From JAWKWH01 sp040830725 (GTDB lineage: Bacteria > Pseudomonadota > Alphaproteobacteria > Rhizobiales > Rhizobiaceae), in assembly GCA_040830725.1 (NCBI GenBank), contig JBFOMG010000032.1, positions 1-64,000 of the forward strand: 64,000 bases of DNA, in the 5' to 3' direction. Below, one piece after another: positions 50,736-60,640 of this stretch. Positions within the stretch are counted from its first letter, which is position 1, and each line of letters starts with the position of its first letter. The notes beneath the pieces are model-generated. The model was not told the origin of the DNA. It saw only the letters and a program-made list of their open reading frames with translations, and ran no database searches. The position numbers were made by a program, and so were the translations under genes.

Positions 50736-51377
50736 ATGGCCAGAACCTCCGGATCAGACGGCGAAAAAACCGAAGCGGCGATACGCGAAGCAGCCGTTTT
50801 GCTGATTGCACGGCACGGGTTTGAAGCCGTTTCCATGCGGCAGCTTGCGGCGGAAGTCGGTGTGCAGGCTGCGGCGCTCTACCGCTATTTTCCCAACAAG
50901 GAAGAACTGCTTTACTCCCTGATGCGCGAGCATATGGAAGGGTTGATCGCTGCCTGGGAGAAGGTTCGGCCGTCAAGTCCTGATCCGGCGACACGACTTG
51001 CCGCCTTTACCGCCAACCACATTCGCTATCACGTCGAACGGCGGCATTCGACCCATGTTTCCAACATGGAATTGCGCAGCCTTTCTCCCGAAAAGCTGAC
51101 AGCGATCCTGAAGTTGCGGACGGCTTACGAAAAAGAGCTGCGCCAGATTTTGCGCGATGGAGCCGAATCCGGCGCATTCGACATGGAAGACACGGCGCTG
51201 ACCGCCATGGCGATGATCCAGATGATCACCGGAGTGATTGTCTGGTTCCGTCCCGATGAGCGGCTGTCGGTCGCCGATGTGACCCGCAAATACCAGACAA
51301 TGACCATGCGGCTTGCCGGCGTGGAGCAAACAGAAGAGGCCAGGCATGTATATGCACTCGATGAATTTCGGGCTTGA
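50736..51377 (+). CDS. TetR-family transcriptional regulator
   Basis: A 213-residue TetR regulator with a helix-turn-helix (TEAAIREAAVLLIARHGFEA, then VSMRQLAAEVGVQAAALYRYF) and a ligand-binding domain. The AT-rich stretch before the start (about 50680-50720) contains its likely operator. The isovaleryl-CoA dehydrogenase frame begins inside its 3' end, so the two are coupled. In related loci such regulators respond to acyl-CoA intermediates of leucine or fatty acid degradation. Confidence 0.88.
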   Translation: MARTSGSDGEKTEAAIREAAVLLIARHGFEAVSMRQLAAEVGVQAAALYRYFPNKEELLYSLMREHMEGLIAAWEKVRPSSPDPATRLAAFTANHIRYHVERRHSTHVSNMELRSLSPEKLTAILKLRTAYEKELRQILRDGAESGAFDMEDTALTAMAMIQMITGVIVWFRPDERLSVADVTRKYQTMTMRLAGVEQTEEARHVYALDEFRA

Positions 51378-52509
51378 TGAGGATATTGAAGCGCTGCGTG
51401 AGCTGGTGCACCGCTTCGCCCAGGAACAAATCGCCCCGCAGGCCGCCAAAATCGATGAAACCAACGAGTTCCCGGCGGGCTTGTGGAAACAGATGGGCGA
51501 AATCGGCCTGCTCGGCATGACCGCCGACCCGGACTATGGCGGCACCGGCATGGGTTATCTGGCGCATGTGGTGGCAATCGAAGAGATCAGCCGTGCGTCC
51601 GCTTCGGTGGGACTATCCTACGGCGCCCATTCCAATCTCTGCGTCAACCAGATCAACCGATGGGCGACGCCGGAGCAGAAGGAGCGCTATCTGCCGGGCC
51701 TGTGTTCTGGTGACCACGTTGGCGCGCTGGCCATGTCTGAATCCGGCTCCGGCTCCGATGTCGTTTCGCTTCGTCTTCGGGCCGAAAAGAAAAACGACCG
51801 CTACGTGCTGAACGGCACGAAGATGTGGATCACCAACGGACCCGACGCCGACACGCTGGTGGTTTACGCCAAGACCGATCCCGACGCGCGTTCGCGCGGC
51901 ATCACGGCGTTTATCGTCGAAAAGACCATGGCGGGATTTTCCACGGCGCAGAAACTCGACAAGCTCGGCATGCGCGGCTCAAACACCGGCGAATTGGTGT
52001 TTGAGAACGTTGAAGTACCTTACGAAAATGTACTGCACGAGGAAGGCCGGGGTGTGGAAGTGCTGATGAGCGGGCTTGACTATGAGCGCGTCTGCCTTGC
52101 CGGAGGGCCGGTCGGCATCATGGCCGCCTGTCTCGATACTGCGGTGCCTTATGTGCATGAGCGCAAGCAGTTCGGACAGCCGGTCGGCGAGTTCCAGCTG
52201 GTGCAGGGCAAGCTTGCCGACATGTACACGACGATGAACGCCTGCCGGTCCTATGTTTATGCTGTTGCGGCGGCTTGCGACCGCGGCGAAACCACCCGCA
52301 AGGACGCAGCCGGCTGCATTCTCTATGCCGCTGAAAAGGCAACTCAAACCGCGCTCGACTCAATCCAGCTTCTGGGCGGCAACGGCTATATCAACGAATA
52401 CCCGACAGGCCGGCTGCTGCGCGATGCCAAGCTTTATGAGATCGGCGCCGGAACGTCCGAAATCCGCCGCTGGCTGATCGGCCGCGAAATGATGGGGGAG
52501 AGTGTTTGA
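51346..52509 (+). CDS. ivd: isovaleryl-CoA dehydrogenase
   Basis: A 387-residue acyl-CoA dehydrogenase family flavoenzyme. The catalytic Glu is in GGPVGIMAACLDTAVPYVHERKQF-type central region and the end GTSEIRRWLIGREMMGE matches IVD. SYGAHSNLCVNQINRWA is characteristic of the isovaleryl-CoA group. The reaction is isovaleryl-CoA to 3-methylcrotonyl-CoA, with electrons to ETF. It is coupled to the TetR gene by an overlap. The next plus-strand gene of the pathway, mccB, follows after an inserted PcfJ-like gene on the other strand. Confidence 0.92.
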   Translation: MYMHSMNFGLDEDIEALRELVHRFAQEQIAPQAAKIDETNEFPAGLWKQMGEIGLLGMTADPDYGGTGMGYLAHVVAIEEISRASASVGLSYGAHSNLCVNQINRWATPEQKERYLPGLCSGDHVGALAMSESGSGSDVVSLRLRAEKKNDRYVLNGTKMWITNGPDADTLVVYAKTDPDARSRGITAFIVEKTMAGFSTAQKLDKLGMRGSNTGELVFENVEVPYENVLHEEGRGVEVLMSGLDYERVCLAGGPVGIMAACLDTAVPYVHERKQFGQPVGEFQLVQGKLADMYTTMNACRSYVYAVAAACDRGETTRKDAAGCILYAAEKATQTALDSIQLLGGNGYINEYPTGRLLRDAKLYEIGAGTSEIRRWLIGREMMGESV

Positions 52510-52555
52510 TAGGGAAAAGGTTGGTTCCCGCCCGCCGCAAAACGGCGGACGGGAT

Positions 52556-53716
52556 TTATGCTGCAAGCTCAACGCCACGGGCTTTGGCCCAGCGCTCCAG
52601 TACCTTGCGCTCGTCGGGGCGGGCAACCCGGTTGGCATGACCGCGAATCTGAACCGCCCTGTTGTTGCGATCCAGTTCGATTGTCAGCAACCGCGTCATC
52701 GCGCCATCGGCGTGATAGCGCAACGACCAGATCGAGGCATTGCCGGTGATGCATTTGGACGCATAGGTCCAGACGCAGTGGCGCATGGCGCGGCTTTCGA
52801 CGACGGGGCTGTCTGCGGTCACCAGCTGGGCAACCACATATTCCTCGCGCGCCTTGCCGTTTTTCTTCGCCGACGGCTTCCACTGCCAGTTCGCCAGCGG
52901 CGAACCATCCCAGCGGCCGCCACGGGCGCCGGCCTTCACCGGACCGCCATTGGCCATCGCTGCGCGCATGCGCGCCGCCTCGATACGGGCAACCATCGCC
53001 ACATCGCGGTGCCACTCATGTGCCAGACGGGTCAGAGAGGCCAGTGCGCGGCCTTTCAGCGACCATTTTCTGTCGCGCGCATGTTTTGCGGCAAGGAAAT
53101 CGCAAAAGTCGTCGATTTCCTCCAGCGATACCGGATTGACGGCGAAGAAGCGGGCGACCTCGCGCCAGAATTCAATCTGGCGGCGCGGATAGCGCGCAAT
53201 CTTCGAGCGGGCAATACGCAGCGCCAAACCGACATCGTCGGTGTAGGAGCGGGCAATCGCCTGCCAGAACGCTTCTTCGAAGGTCAGGTCGCCCGGCGGG
53301 TTCAGGAACCAGTGAACCTCCTTTCGGGTGAGCCACTGGCGCGCGCCCTCTTTCCAAAGAGAGCGTCCCTGTGCCGCCGCGATGTACCAGCGCTTGCGCA
53401 GCCGCACTTCTTCCGCGTCCGTCGAAACATTGCGCGTCCACACCTCCTCCAGCGAGGAAGGAACGGCATAACGCGCAAAGCAGTGACGCGCCGCGGCGAG
53501 ACGAAGCCTGGCGGCATTTCGCGTCTTCATCTTCGGACGCCAGGACTGGCAATCGCGAATCATGAACGGCACAAAACCGCGCTTGACCTCGTCAAGCGCG
53601 CGGGCGAAGTCGGGCGGCGGCCGCTTCTGGGCCGTCACATGACGAAGCGTGGCGTTATAGGCTTCCAGCCTTTCGCGCTCGGCCTCCTGCCGGCGCCTTA
53701 TCATGGAACGTGCCAT
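52556..53716 (-). CDS. PcfJ-domain protein
   Basis: A 386-residue protein with a C-terminal PcfJ-like domain (RHCVWTYASKCITGNASIWS, then RLLTIELDRNNRAVQIRGHANR). PcfJ proteins are best known from conjugative plasmids and mobile elements, but chromosomal copies also exist in alphaproteobacteria, with unknown function. The N-terminal 300 residues are basic and helical. It is opposite to both ivd and mccB and interrupts that cluster. Confidence 0.75.
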   Translation of the reverse strand: MARSMIRRRQEAERERLEAYNATLRHVTAQKRPPPDFARALDEVKRGFVPFMIRDCQSWRPKMKTRNAARLRLAAARHCFARYAVPSSLEEVWTRNVSTDAEEVRLRKRWYIAAAQGRSLWKEGARQWLTRKEVHWFLNPPGDLTFEEAFWQAIARSYTDDVGLALRIARSKIARYPRRQIEFWREVARFFAVNPVSLEEIDDFCDFLAAKHARDRKWSLKGRALASLTRLAHEWHRDVAMVARIEAARMRAAMANGGPVKAGARGGRWDGSPLANWQWKPSAKKNGKAREEYVVAQLVTADSPVVESRAMRHCVWTYASKCITGNASIWSLRYHADGAMTRLLTIELDRNNRAVQIRGHANRVARPDERKVLERWAKARGVELAA

Positions 53717-53978
53717 GGTTCTTCTTTCCTGAAAGAGAAAACAAAGCCGGACGCAAATCGAGCGCCGGCACGAAATGTGTCGTCGTCGATCGTTGTCTCA
53801 TCGTTGTTCTCCTTTCAGTCGAAGGGGCGGTTACGTATGGGCGAAACCGGGCAAAATCAAGATTGTTTCCGTCTGCCGCCGAATTCTTCCAACACAGCTG
53901 TTGCAAAAACACGCCACCAATACCAACCAACAGGCTTTTGATTTAGCCTCAGCAATCAAGTTCGAATCAGGAACGCCC

Positions 53979-55586
53979 ATGCCAACCCTTCCCTCTTCCA
54001 TTTCGCCCGCCTCGGACACATTCAAGGCCAATGCTGAAGCGATGGCCGCGCTGGTCGATGATCTCGCCGCCAAGGCCGCGACGGTCGAACGCGGCGGATC
54101 GGACGCTGCCCGTGAGCGCCATGTCTCGCGGGGCAAATTGTTGCCGCGCGAGCGTCTGGGCGAATTGATCGATCCGGGTTCGCCGTTTCTTGAGATCGGC
54201 CAGTTCGCAGCCTGGGACATGTATGGCGGCGACATTTCGTCTGCCGGCATCATCACCGGCATCGGCCGCATCGAAGGTACCGAATGTGTTATCGTCGTCA
54301 ACGATGCGACGGTGAAGGGCGGCACTTATTATCCGCTGACGGTGAAGAAGCATCTGCGCGCACAAGAAATCGCCACCCAGAACAATCTGCCGTGCATTTA
54401 CCTGGTCGATTCCGGCGGGGCGAACCTGCCCAACCAGGACGAGGTGTTTCCCGACCGCGAACATTTCGGCCGCATCTTTTTCAACCAGGCCAACATGTCG
54501 GCAGCCGGCATGCCGCAGATCGCCTGCGTGATGGGAAGCTGCACGGCGGGCGGCGCTTACGTGCCGGCGATGAGCGACGAGACGGTGATGGTGAAGGGCA
54601 ACGCGACGATCTTTCTCGGTGGTCCGCCGCTGGTGAAAGCGGCCACCGGCGAGGTGGTGAGCGCAGAAGAACTCGGCGGCGCCGACCTGCACACGCGCGA
54701 ATCGGGCGTTGCCGATCATTTCGCCGTTGACGACCGGCACGCGCTCGCCATCGTTCGCGCCATCGTCAAAAACCTCAATCGCACCAAACAGATGGGCTTG
54801 CATGTTCGCGAAGTGATTCCGCCGCTTCATGCGGCCGAGGAACTGCATGGCGTGGTGCCGACCGACCTGCGCCAGCCCTATGATGTGCGCGAGGTGATCG
54901 CCCGCATTGTCGACGGATCCGGGTTCGACGAGTTCAAGGCCAATTACGGCACAACGCTGGTGACCGGCTTTGCGCATCTTTACGGAATGCCCGTCGGCAT
55001 CATCGCCAACAATGGGGTGCTGTTTTCGGAAAGCGCATTGAAGGGCGCGCATTTCATCGAGCTCTGCTGCCAGCGCAAAATCCCGCTGATCTTTTTGCAG
55101 AACATCACCGGCTTCATGGTCGGGCGCAAATATGAGGCCGGCGGGATTGCCAAGGACGGGGCGAAACTGGTGACCGCGGTGGCGACGGCACAGGTGCCGA
55201 AACTGACCATGATCATCGGCGGCTCGTTCGGCGCCGGCAATTACGGCATGTGCGGGCGGGCCTATGCACCGCGTTTTTTGTGGATGTGGCCGAATGCGCG
55301 CATCTCGGTGATGGGCGGCGAACAGGCGGCGACCGTGCTGGCGCTGGTCAAGCGCGAAGGCATTGAGCGCAAGGGCGAAAGCTGGTCTGACGCCGACGAG
55401 GCGGAATTCAAACAACCGATACTGGAAAAATACGAACGCGAAGGCCATCCGCTCTATTCGTCTGCGCGGTTGTGGGACGACGGTATTATCGACCCGGTAA
55501 AAAGCCGCGAAGTGCTGGGCCTGAGCCTGTCCGCAGCGCTCAATGCGCCGGTAGCCGAGACCAAGTTCGGCGTGTTCAGGATGTGA
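53979..55586 (+). CDS. mccB: methylcrotonyl-CoA carboxylase carboxyltransferase (beta) subunit
   Basis: A 535-residue carboxyltransferase of the acetyl-CoA carboxylase beta-like family: RGKLLPRERLGELIDPGSPF at the start, GGTYYPLTVKKHLRAQEIA, the oxyanion-binding GGANLPNQDEVFPDREHFGRIF and ASMGSCTAGGAYVPAMSDE-like region, and a second crotonase-type core with GFMVGRKYEAGGIAKDGAKL. It transfers CO2 from biotin to 3-methylcrotonyl-CoA. ATG 53979 has AGGA upstream. The biotin carboxylase partner mccA does not follow. Confidence 0.92.
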   Translation: MPTLPSSISPASDTFKANAEAMAALVDDLAAKAATVERGGSDAARERHVSRGKLLPRERLGELIDPGSPFLEIGQFAAWDMYGGDISSAGIITGIGRIEGTECVIVVNDATVKGGTYYPLTVKKHLRAQEIATQNNLPCIYLVDSGGANLPNQDEVFPDREHFGRIFFNQANMSAAGMPQIACVMGSCTAGGAYVPAMSDETVMVKGNATIFLGGPPLVKAATGEVVSAEELGGADLHTRESGVADHFAVDDRHALAIVRAIVKNLNRTKQMGLHVREVIPPLHAAEELHGVVPTDLRQPYDVREVIARIVDGSGFDEFKANYGTTLVTGFAHLYGMPVGIIANNGVLFSESALKGAHFIELCCQRKIPLIFLQNITGFMVGRKYEAGGIAKDGAKLVTAVATAQVPKLTMIIGGSFGAGNYGMCGRAYAPRFLWMWPNARISVMGGEQAATVLALVKREGIERKGESWSDADEAEFKQPILEKYEREGHPLYSSARLWDDGIIDPVKSREVLGLSLSAALNAPVAETKFGVFRM

Positions 55587-55591
55587 GACAC

Positions 55592-55618
55592 TCCTTCGCC
55601 CCCTTGAGGGGGAGAAAG
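55592..55618. repeat. RIME-like half element or terminator
   Basis: CCTTCGCCCCCTTGAGGGGG is the terminal palindrome of the family, six bases after the mccB stop. It forms a strong hairpin and may serve as its terminator. The rest of the element is absent. Confidence 0.55.
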
Positions 55619-55641
55619 TTTCTGCGCGCACGCGTTCACCG

Positions 55642-56034
55642 TCCCGCGAATTTCTCATCCGGGTTGTTCAAAAGATGGGAAGACGGGCGATCGGAAGACC
55701 GCGGTGTCTTGGGTTTCTTAATTTCTTCGTGCGATCTTCCGATCACCCGTCCGGCCGCTGTCCGGTCCTGTCGGCTGGTCTTACCGGCCCGTGGTCTTTC
55801 CAAGAAACCACGGGCGGGCCCGATTTTTCCGGAACCAAGGGGTAGGCGCGGAATTTCACCGTCCGGTTTCTGCCCAAGGCCTCCAGCCTGCCGCCCGGCC
55901 CTCGTCATGCCTTGCGCAACCGTAGCGCACGGGGGAGGTTGCCGCCGCTCCCGCCAGACCCCGGTTCATGACCCGGCTTCCCGTGAGAGCGATGGCGGGA
56001 TGATAAGCGAGGGTTTGGAAGCGTGGATAAGATT
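55642..56034 (-). repeat. 393-bp dispersed repeat, copy 2 (inverted)
   Basis: The reverse complement of this block matches 14177-14570 from end to end with scattered substitutions and a few small indels. The words GGCCGGTAAGACCAGCCGAC and TCATGAACCGGGGTCTGGCG are exactly kept. Near the element end is the 23-bp motif at 56073-56095 that recurs at the start of the window. Confidence 0.8.
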
Positions 56035-56702
56035 CGTGTTGTTTCGTTGAATATCAACGGCTTGATAGTGCGTGGATCCTCGGGCTTGGAGGCGGGGCAG
56101 CAATTTTCGGTAATGATTTCAATATATATTAAGTAATACATAAATTATATATTTCTAAATCAAACTACCAAGAGAATTTATTTTGTAAAATTATTTGACA
56201 ATATTGACACAAGCGGTTCAGTTGTTGCTGGATATGGTATTTGGTCGAGATGGGCGCGATGCGGCCGGATCACGTGCCAGCCGACGGTAAGCCTGGTTAT
56301 CAAGGTTTGGGGCGGATTTTGCGATTGGTTACATGAAAGGATTACTCGACGGTGTTGAGGCGCTCAACAATCGATAACTCGAGCGCAAACGTGAACTGAC
56401 CGCGATCTGGTTTTGCAGAACGCGGAGTGAAATGGGGGACAATTTGACAGCAAGAGATCGAATCAGCGCCGGCCGGTGATGACCCTGTCACGGGTGATCT
56501 GAAGCCGGTCATATCAGGCCGAGACAGCGCCAGTTTGACGGCCATGCCGAGACTGGCCGGTGACGAAGGTCGGTCATGCACGCCGGCCGATACGGCTGAC
56601 CAACACTCAGCCAGATTTACTGACGCGAACACCGAAAATTTTGCGGATCTCACAATGAGACCGCTGGTCCGGGGGAACCCAATAAACAAGGAGACGTTTA
56701 CC
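56035..56702. other. AT-rich intergenic region, no gene supported
   Basis: About 140 bp near 56100-56230 are strongly AT-rich against a GC-rich background. TTGACA appears at 56195 and 56204, but no good -10 box follows. The part 56440-56640 carries short GACCGGC-type inverted words and forms the leader of the substrate-binding protein gene. I see no other gene. Confidence 0.45.
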
Positions 56703-58346
56703 ATGAAGAACGAACAAATGCGCCAAAAGGTGCGCCCAATCGTGAAGGATCTGGCGGAACAGGCCAAGGCGGGCAAGATGGATCGCCGCGAGTTTCTGGC
56801 CCTTGCCAGCACATTCGGCGCTAGCGCCGCCGTAGCTTACGGGCTGCTCGGTGCGGTTGCACCAACGCCAGCCCATGCCGCAGAGCCCAAGAAAGGCGGT
56901 GTGCTGCGTGTCGCCTGCCGGGTTCTGGCGATCAACGATCCGCGGAAGTATGACTGGAGTGAAATGGGCAATGTGGCGCGTCAGTTCTGCGAGCCTCTGG
57001 TACGCTGGGACACAGACTTCAGCTTCAAGCCGATGCTGCTGGAAGGTTGGGAAGTCAGCGACGACGCCAAGACCTATACTCTCAATGTGCGCAGGGGTGT
57101 GACCTGGAATAACGGTGACACTTTCAACGCAGACGACGTGATCCACAATATCAACCGATGGTGCGACAAGACCGTGGAAAACAACTCCATGGCCTCGCGC
57201 ATGGCTACCCTGGTTGATCCCGATACCAACAAGCTGGGGGATGGCTTCGTCGAGCGAGTGGATGACTACACGGTCAGGCTCAATCTGCCAAAACCGGATA
57301 TTTCGCTCATCGCCGGAATGGCTGACTACCCTGCGCTCATCGTGCACCGTAGCCACGGCGATGACGGTGATCTTTCCCGGTCCCCGATCGGCACCGGCCC
57401 GTTCGAGCTCGTCTCGATCGAGATCGGCATCGGCGCCGAAATGAAGCGCCGCGAAAACGGCAGCTGGTGGGGCGGCGAAGCGCTTCTCGATGGCATCAAG
57501 TTCATCGATTATGGCACTGACGGCACGGCCATCGTGGCGGCCTTCGACAGCGGGGAGATCGACATGAATGACGAAACAACCTCGGCCTTCCTCGAAACGC
57601 TCGATGGCCTTGGTCTGGTCAAGCAAACAAAGGCGACAGCAAACACCATCGTCGCACGGATGCGGATGGATACCCCGCCCTATGACAGCAAGGAATTGCG
57701 CAACGCCATTCAACTTGCCGTTGACAACAAGGTGGTCCTGGAGCTCGGCCTCAACGGTGACGGTATTCCTGCGGAAAACCACCATGTGGCCCCTTTTCAC
57801 CCGGAATATGCCAAACTGCCGAAAATCGCATCGGATCCTGCGAAGGCAATTGAGATGGCAAAGGCGGCCGGCCATGGCGATACCGAACTCGAACTGATCT
57901 CGATCGACGGGGACTGGCGGAAGGACACAAGCGATGCCATCGGCGCCCAGCTGCGGGACGCCGGCTTCAATCTCAAGCGCACAGTGATTCCCGGTGCATC
58001 CTTCTGGAACGATTGGACCAAATACCCGTTCTCGACCACCAATTGGGGGCCGCGCCCGCTAGGGGTTCAGGTATTGGTACTGGCCTACAAATCGGGCGAA
58101 GCCTGGAACGAATCCGGTCACAACGACAAGGAGTTTGATGCCATCCTTGAAAAGGCGGTGGGTATCTTTGATCCCGATGAGCGCCGCAAGTTGACCAAAC
58201 AGCTTGAGGCACGTCTTCAGGATAGCGGTGTGATTGTTCAGCCATTTTGGCAAAACCAAAGCAAACACCACACCGAAGCGGTCAAGGACAACTTTGTCCA
58301 TCAGTTTCGCGAAATGCATTTCGAGAAGACCTGGCTTGACGTCTAG
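56703..58346 (+). CDS. ABC transporter substrate-binding protein, peptide/opine (DppA/OppA) family
   Basis: A 547-residue binding protein with a twin-arginine-type leader (MDRREFLALASTFGAS, residues 27-42, cleavage near AHA). ATG 56703 has AAGGAG upstream. The body has the family blocks LLEGWEVSDDAKTYTLNVRRGVTWNNGDTF and RSPIGTGPFELVSIEIG. Ligands are peptides or other polar amine-containing compounds. No permease or ATPase gene is adjacent, so it is an orphan; it may work with a distant transporter. Confidence 0.88.
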   Translation: MKNEQMRQKVRPIVKDLAEQAKAGKMDRREFLALASTFGASAAVAYGLLGAVAPTPAHAAEPKKGGVLRVACRVLAINDPRKYDWSEMGNVARQFCEPLVRWDTDFSFKPMLLEGWEVSDDAKTYTLNVRRGVTWNNGDTFNADDVIHNINRWCDKTVENNSMASRMATLVDPDTNKLGDGFVERVDDYTVRLNLPKPDISLIAGMADYPALIVHRSHGDDGDLSRSPIGTGPFELVSIEIGIGAEMKRRENGSWWGGEALLDGIKFIDYGTDGTAIVAAFDSGEIDMNDETTSAFLETLDGLGLVKQTKATANTIVARMRMDTPPYDSKELRNAIQLAVDNKVVLELGLNGDGIPAENHHVAPFHPEYAKLPKIASDPAKAIEMAKAAGHGDTELELISIDGDWRKDTSDAIGAQLRDAGFNLKRTVIPGASFWNDWTKYPFSTTNWGPRPLGVQVLVLAYKSGEAWNESGHNDKEFDAILEKAVGIFDPDERRKLTKQLEARLQDSGVIVQPFWQNQSKHHTEAVKDNFVHQFREMHFEKTWLDV

Positions 58347-58758
58347 TAACCGCGAATAGCCTCGGATTTTCGTTTCGCGGCCATTGAAGATCATGGGATT
58401 TTCGACGGCAACAAGCGGGAGATCTTGACTAGTCGGGTATCCGGTTATTCCGGCTGGATGCCCGGTTTTTCAGGTTTCGGTGGTACCGGTGAGCCGCCGC
58501 CCCTGGCGCAGGTTCAGGGCTTTTACCTGGACCCCGGTGCGATCGTTCGCAGAAGGCAGTTTGTGCGCGGCTCATTTGCCCGGCAGCGTTCAAGGAATGT
58601 TCCAGCCGGGTAACGAAAATTTATCGCATATGCCGCCCAGCCGATTGAATGAATTCCCGATCACCGGTATGGCGGCGGAGGATTTCCAAAAACGCGGCCG
58701 GACCTTATCGACCGGTTAATTTTTCGCTGGTATCAGCGTCGCAAACCGGAGTTCGCCC
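58347..58758. other. intergenic, no gene supported
   Basis: Two overlapping small frames here (from 58425 and 58480) lack convincing start sites and have Pro/Arg-rich, unlikely compositions. No repeat or RNA gene was seen. Confidence 0.5.
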
Positions 58759-59193
58759 ATGCGCGCCTCACTGTCCGCCAAGCTGATCATCGCCTGTTTT
58801 CTCGCCATGACCACCTTGCATGCGCATGCCGATATTGTTCGCGTCGACAAGCTGAACCGTGACCTGGAAGCCCGTATCCAAAGCGGCTATGGCGCCAAAC
58901 AGTCTTGGTGCTTCAGGAAAATCATCTCCTATGTACGCTGGGTGAGGGAAACCAGCGAGTGGTATGTGGCCTATGGCACGGGCTCGCACTTAAATTTTTC
59001 CCATGAGGGCAAACGGCATATTGTCATGTGCACGGATCGCGGCATTCGCATGATCCGGAAAAACTCGTCCGGCGCTGTCACGCGCGACCGCACCGCCCTT
59101 TACAAGGTATCGGTTTCAAACAGGCCCTCCCGGGGCTGGCCAGGGAACGCTCAGCACACTAATAAGGCGCCTGCAGAATATCGAGGCAGATAG
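58759..59193 (+). CDS. small secreted hypothetical protein
   Basis: A 144-residue exported protein with a signal peptide (residues 1-24, ending LHAHAD). GGAG precedes the ATG. The mature part is basic with two cysteines (WCFRK and MCTDRG) that may pair, and a beta-rich centre (WYVAYGTGSHLNFSH). No family is recognised. It is 45 bp upstream of the amidinotransferase-type gene and could be cotranscribed with it. Confidence 0.5.
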   Translation: MRASLSAKLIIACFLAMTTLHAHADIVRVDKLNRDLEARIQSGYGAKQSWCFRKIISYVRWVRETSEWYVAYGTGSHLNFSHEGKRHIVMCTDRGIRMIRKNSSGAVTRDRTALYKVSVSNRPSRGWPGNAQHTNKAPAEYRGR

Positions 59194-59238
59194 AAACCGC
59201 GCGGCAAACCCATCGCTCACCAAAGGATCGGTCACCCC

Positions 59239-60129
59239 ATGCAGGAAGACGCACCGAAACGCCGATGGGGGATCAACAACGATTATGCACCGCTCAGCGA
59301 CGTGCTGCTGGGCAAACCGGAATATTATCGCTGGGTTGAAGCCGGGCCACTGATTGGCCGCACGCTTGCCAACGCCCACATGACCGGCGCCAAATTCGAC
59401 CTGCAGACGGCCATGGCGCAGCACGCCGAAATGGTGTCGATCTACGAGGACAATGGCGTGACCTGCCATTATCTGGAGCCGGACCCGGTGTTGCACCGGA
59501 ATTTTTTCGCCCGCGATTCCTCTGCCATGACTCCGTGGGGAGCGCTGATCTGTCATATGCAGTTGAAGGTCAGGCGCGCCGACTATGTGACGGCGATCAG
59601 GTTCTACCAGGAGAACGATATACCGATCTGGCAATATGCCACCGCCGGGCATTTCGAGGGCGGGGATTTTGTCATCCTGGAGCCGGGCAAGGTTTTGATC
59701 GGCTATTGCGGCGAACGTTCCGAAAAGGAAGGCTCCGAACAGGTGGCCGATTTTGTCCGCGCCGAAGGCTGGGAGGCGGTGACCGCGCCGATCTCGCGCG
59801 AATTCGTGCATATGGACGGGCTGGTGGTGCCGCTGGCGGAAAAGACGCTGGTTGCCTGCGCCGACGCCATCGAGCCCTGGTTGCTGGCGCAATTGCGCGA
59901 CTGGGGGTTTGACATTGTCGATGTGCCGTATCGCGAAGCCAAGAACCTCGGCGTCAATCTGGTTGCGCTCGGCAGTTCCAAGGTGCTGTCAATGAAGGGG
60001 GCAAGCGAGCTCAACGACAAGATGCGGGCACTTGGCTTTGAGGTCTACGATCCGGACATGTCGATGTTCACGCTCGGTGGCGGCGGGGTGCACTGCCTGT
60101 GCCAGGCGCTGTGCCGGGATGAGGTATAG
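59239..60129 (+). CDS. arginine deiminase/dimethylarginine dimethylaminohydrolase-superfamily enzyme
   Basis: A 296-residue member of the guanidino-group-modifying superfamily. Catalytic parts: Asp in FFARDSSAMTPWG, the Glu and Asp in FEGGDFVILE, His in FVHMDGLV and the nucleophile Cys in GGGGVHCLCQAL. Members hydrolyse or transfer the amidine group of arginine, methylarginine or similar compounds. The GHFEGGDF and H-M-D motifs suit DDAH or amidinotransferase-like proteins more than arginine deiminase of the arc operon. The substrate is not known. Confidence 0.85.
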   Translation: MQEDAPKRRWGINNDYAPLSDVLLGKPEYYRWVEAGPLIGRTLANAHMTGAKFDLQTAMAQHAEMVSIYEDNGVTCHYLEPDPVLHRNFFARDSSAMTPWGALICHMQLKVRRADYVTAIRFYQENDIPIWQYATAGHFEGGDFVILEPGKVLIGYCGERSEKEGSEQVADFVRAEGWEAVTAPISREFVHMDGLVVPLAEKTLVACADAIEPWLLAQLRDWGFDIVDVPYREAKNLGVNLVALGSSKVLSMKGASELNDKMRALGFEVYDPDMSMFTLGGGGVHCLCQALCRDEV

Positions 60130-60191
60130 GCCAAAAAAACACTGGCGTATGCTTGCCGGCTGTCTGGGAATTTCATTGGAGGCTGTGAACG

Positions 60192-60620
60192 ATGATGCGG
60201 CGCGTGGCTGAGCTGTTTACCGATCCTGTCGACATGGTGCAAGGACTGAGGCGCGAAGCCGGCCCGGGCATCAATCTTTGGGGCCCAAGCCTGCTCGCAC
60301 CGCAGGCAGTTGGCGGGCTCTATTTCATTCAGACGCCAGAGGGTGTCACTGTGTTTGTGAGCCTCGTCGCCATGTTGATGTCGGCCGGCTACATCCACCG
60401 CCATGCGCCGCTCAGCCGCCTGATCGGTGTGTGCCAAGTCTGGTGGGTGCTCATCATTCCCTGGCTGACCCAGCAGGCGTTGGCACAGGAGACGTTGTCG
60501 CTGTTCTCAGTCTGGCTCTGGTACGTGACATTGACGATCATCATCAGTCTGGTGATGGATATCTATGGCTTTCATCTGTATCTGACGAGCGAAAACAAGT
60601 CCTACCGTGAAGACGATTAG
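60192..60620 (+). CDS. small membrane protein
   Basis: A 142-residue protein with three hydrophobic segments (about 40-66, 77-99 and 103-126) and a short charged tail (SENKSYREDD). GGAGG precedes the ATG. The LFTDPVDMVQGLRREAG head is hydrophilic. No family is recognised. It lies between the amidinotransferase-type gene and the convergent phosphoesterase. Confidence 0.5.
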   Translation: MMRRVAELFTDPVDMVQGLRREAGPGINLWGPSLLAPQAVGGLYFIQTPEGVTVFVSLVAMLMSAGYIHRHAPLSRLIGVCQVWWVLIIPWLTQQALAQETLSLFSVWLWYVTLTIIISLVMDIYGFHLYLTSENKSYREDD

Positions 60621-60640
60621 CCCGGCGCCGCACCCAACGC

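Noticed and set aside
52502..53941. Long plus-strand frame opposite the PcfJ-like gene
   Set aside because: The minus strand has a recognisable PcfJ domain; this frame has no motif and no start signal.
53967..55658. Long minus-strand frame antisense to mccB
   Set aside because: It is the codon-bias shadow of a high-GC gene; composition is His/Arg-rich with no motif.
56607..57875. Minus-strand frame opposite the ABC binding protein
   Set aside because: It is a shadow of the plus-strand gene, which has a Tat signal and family motifs.
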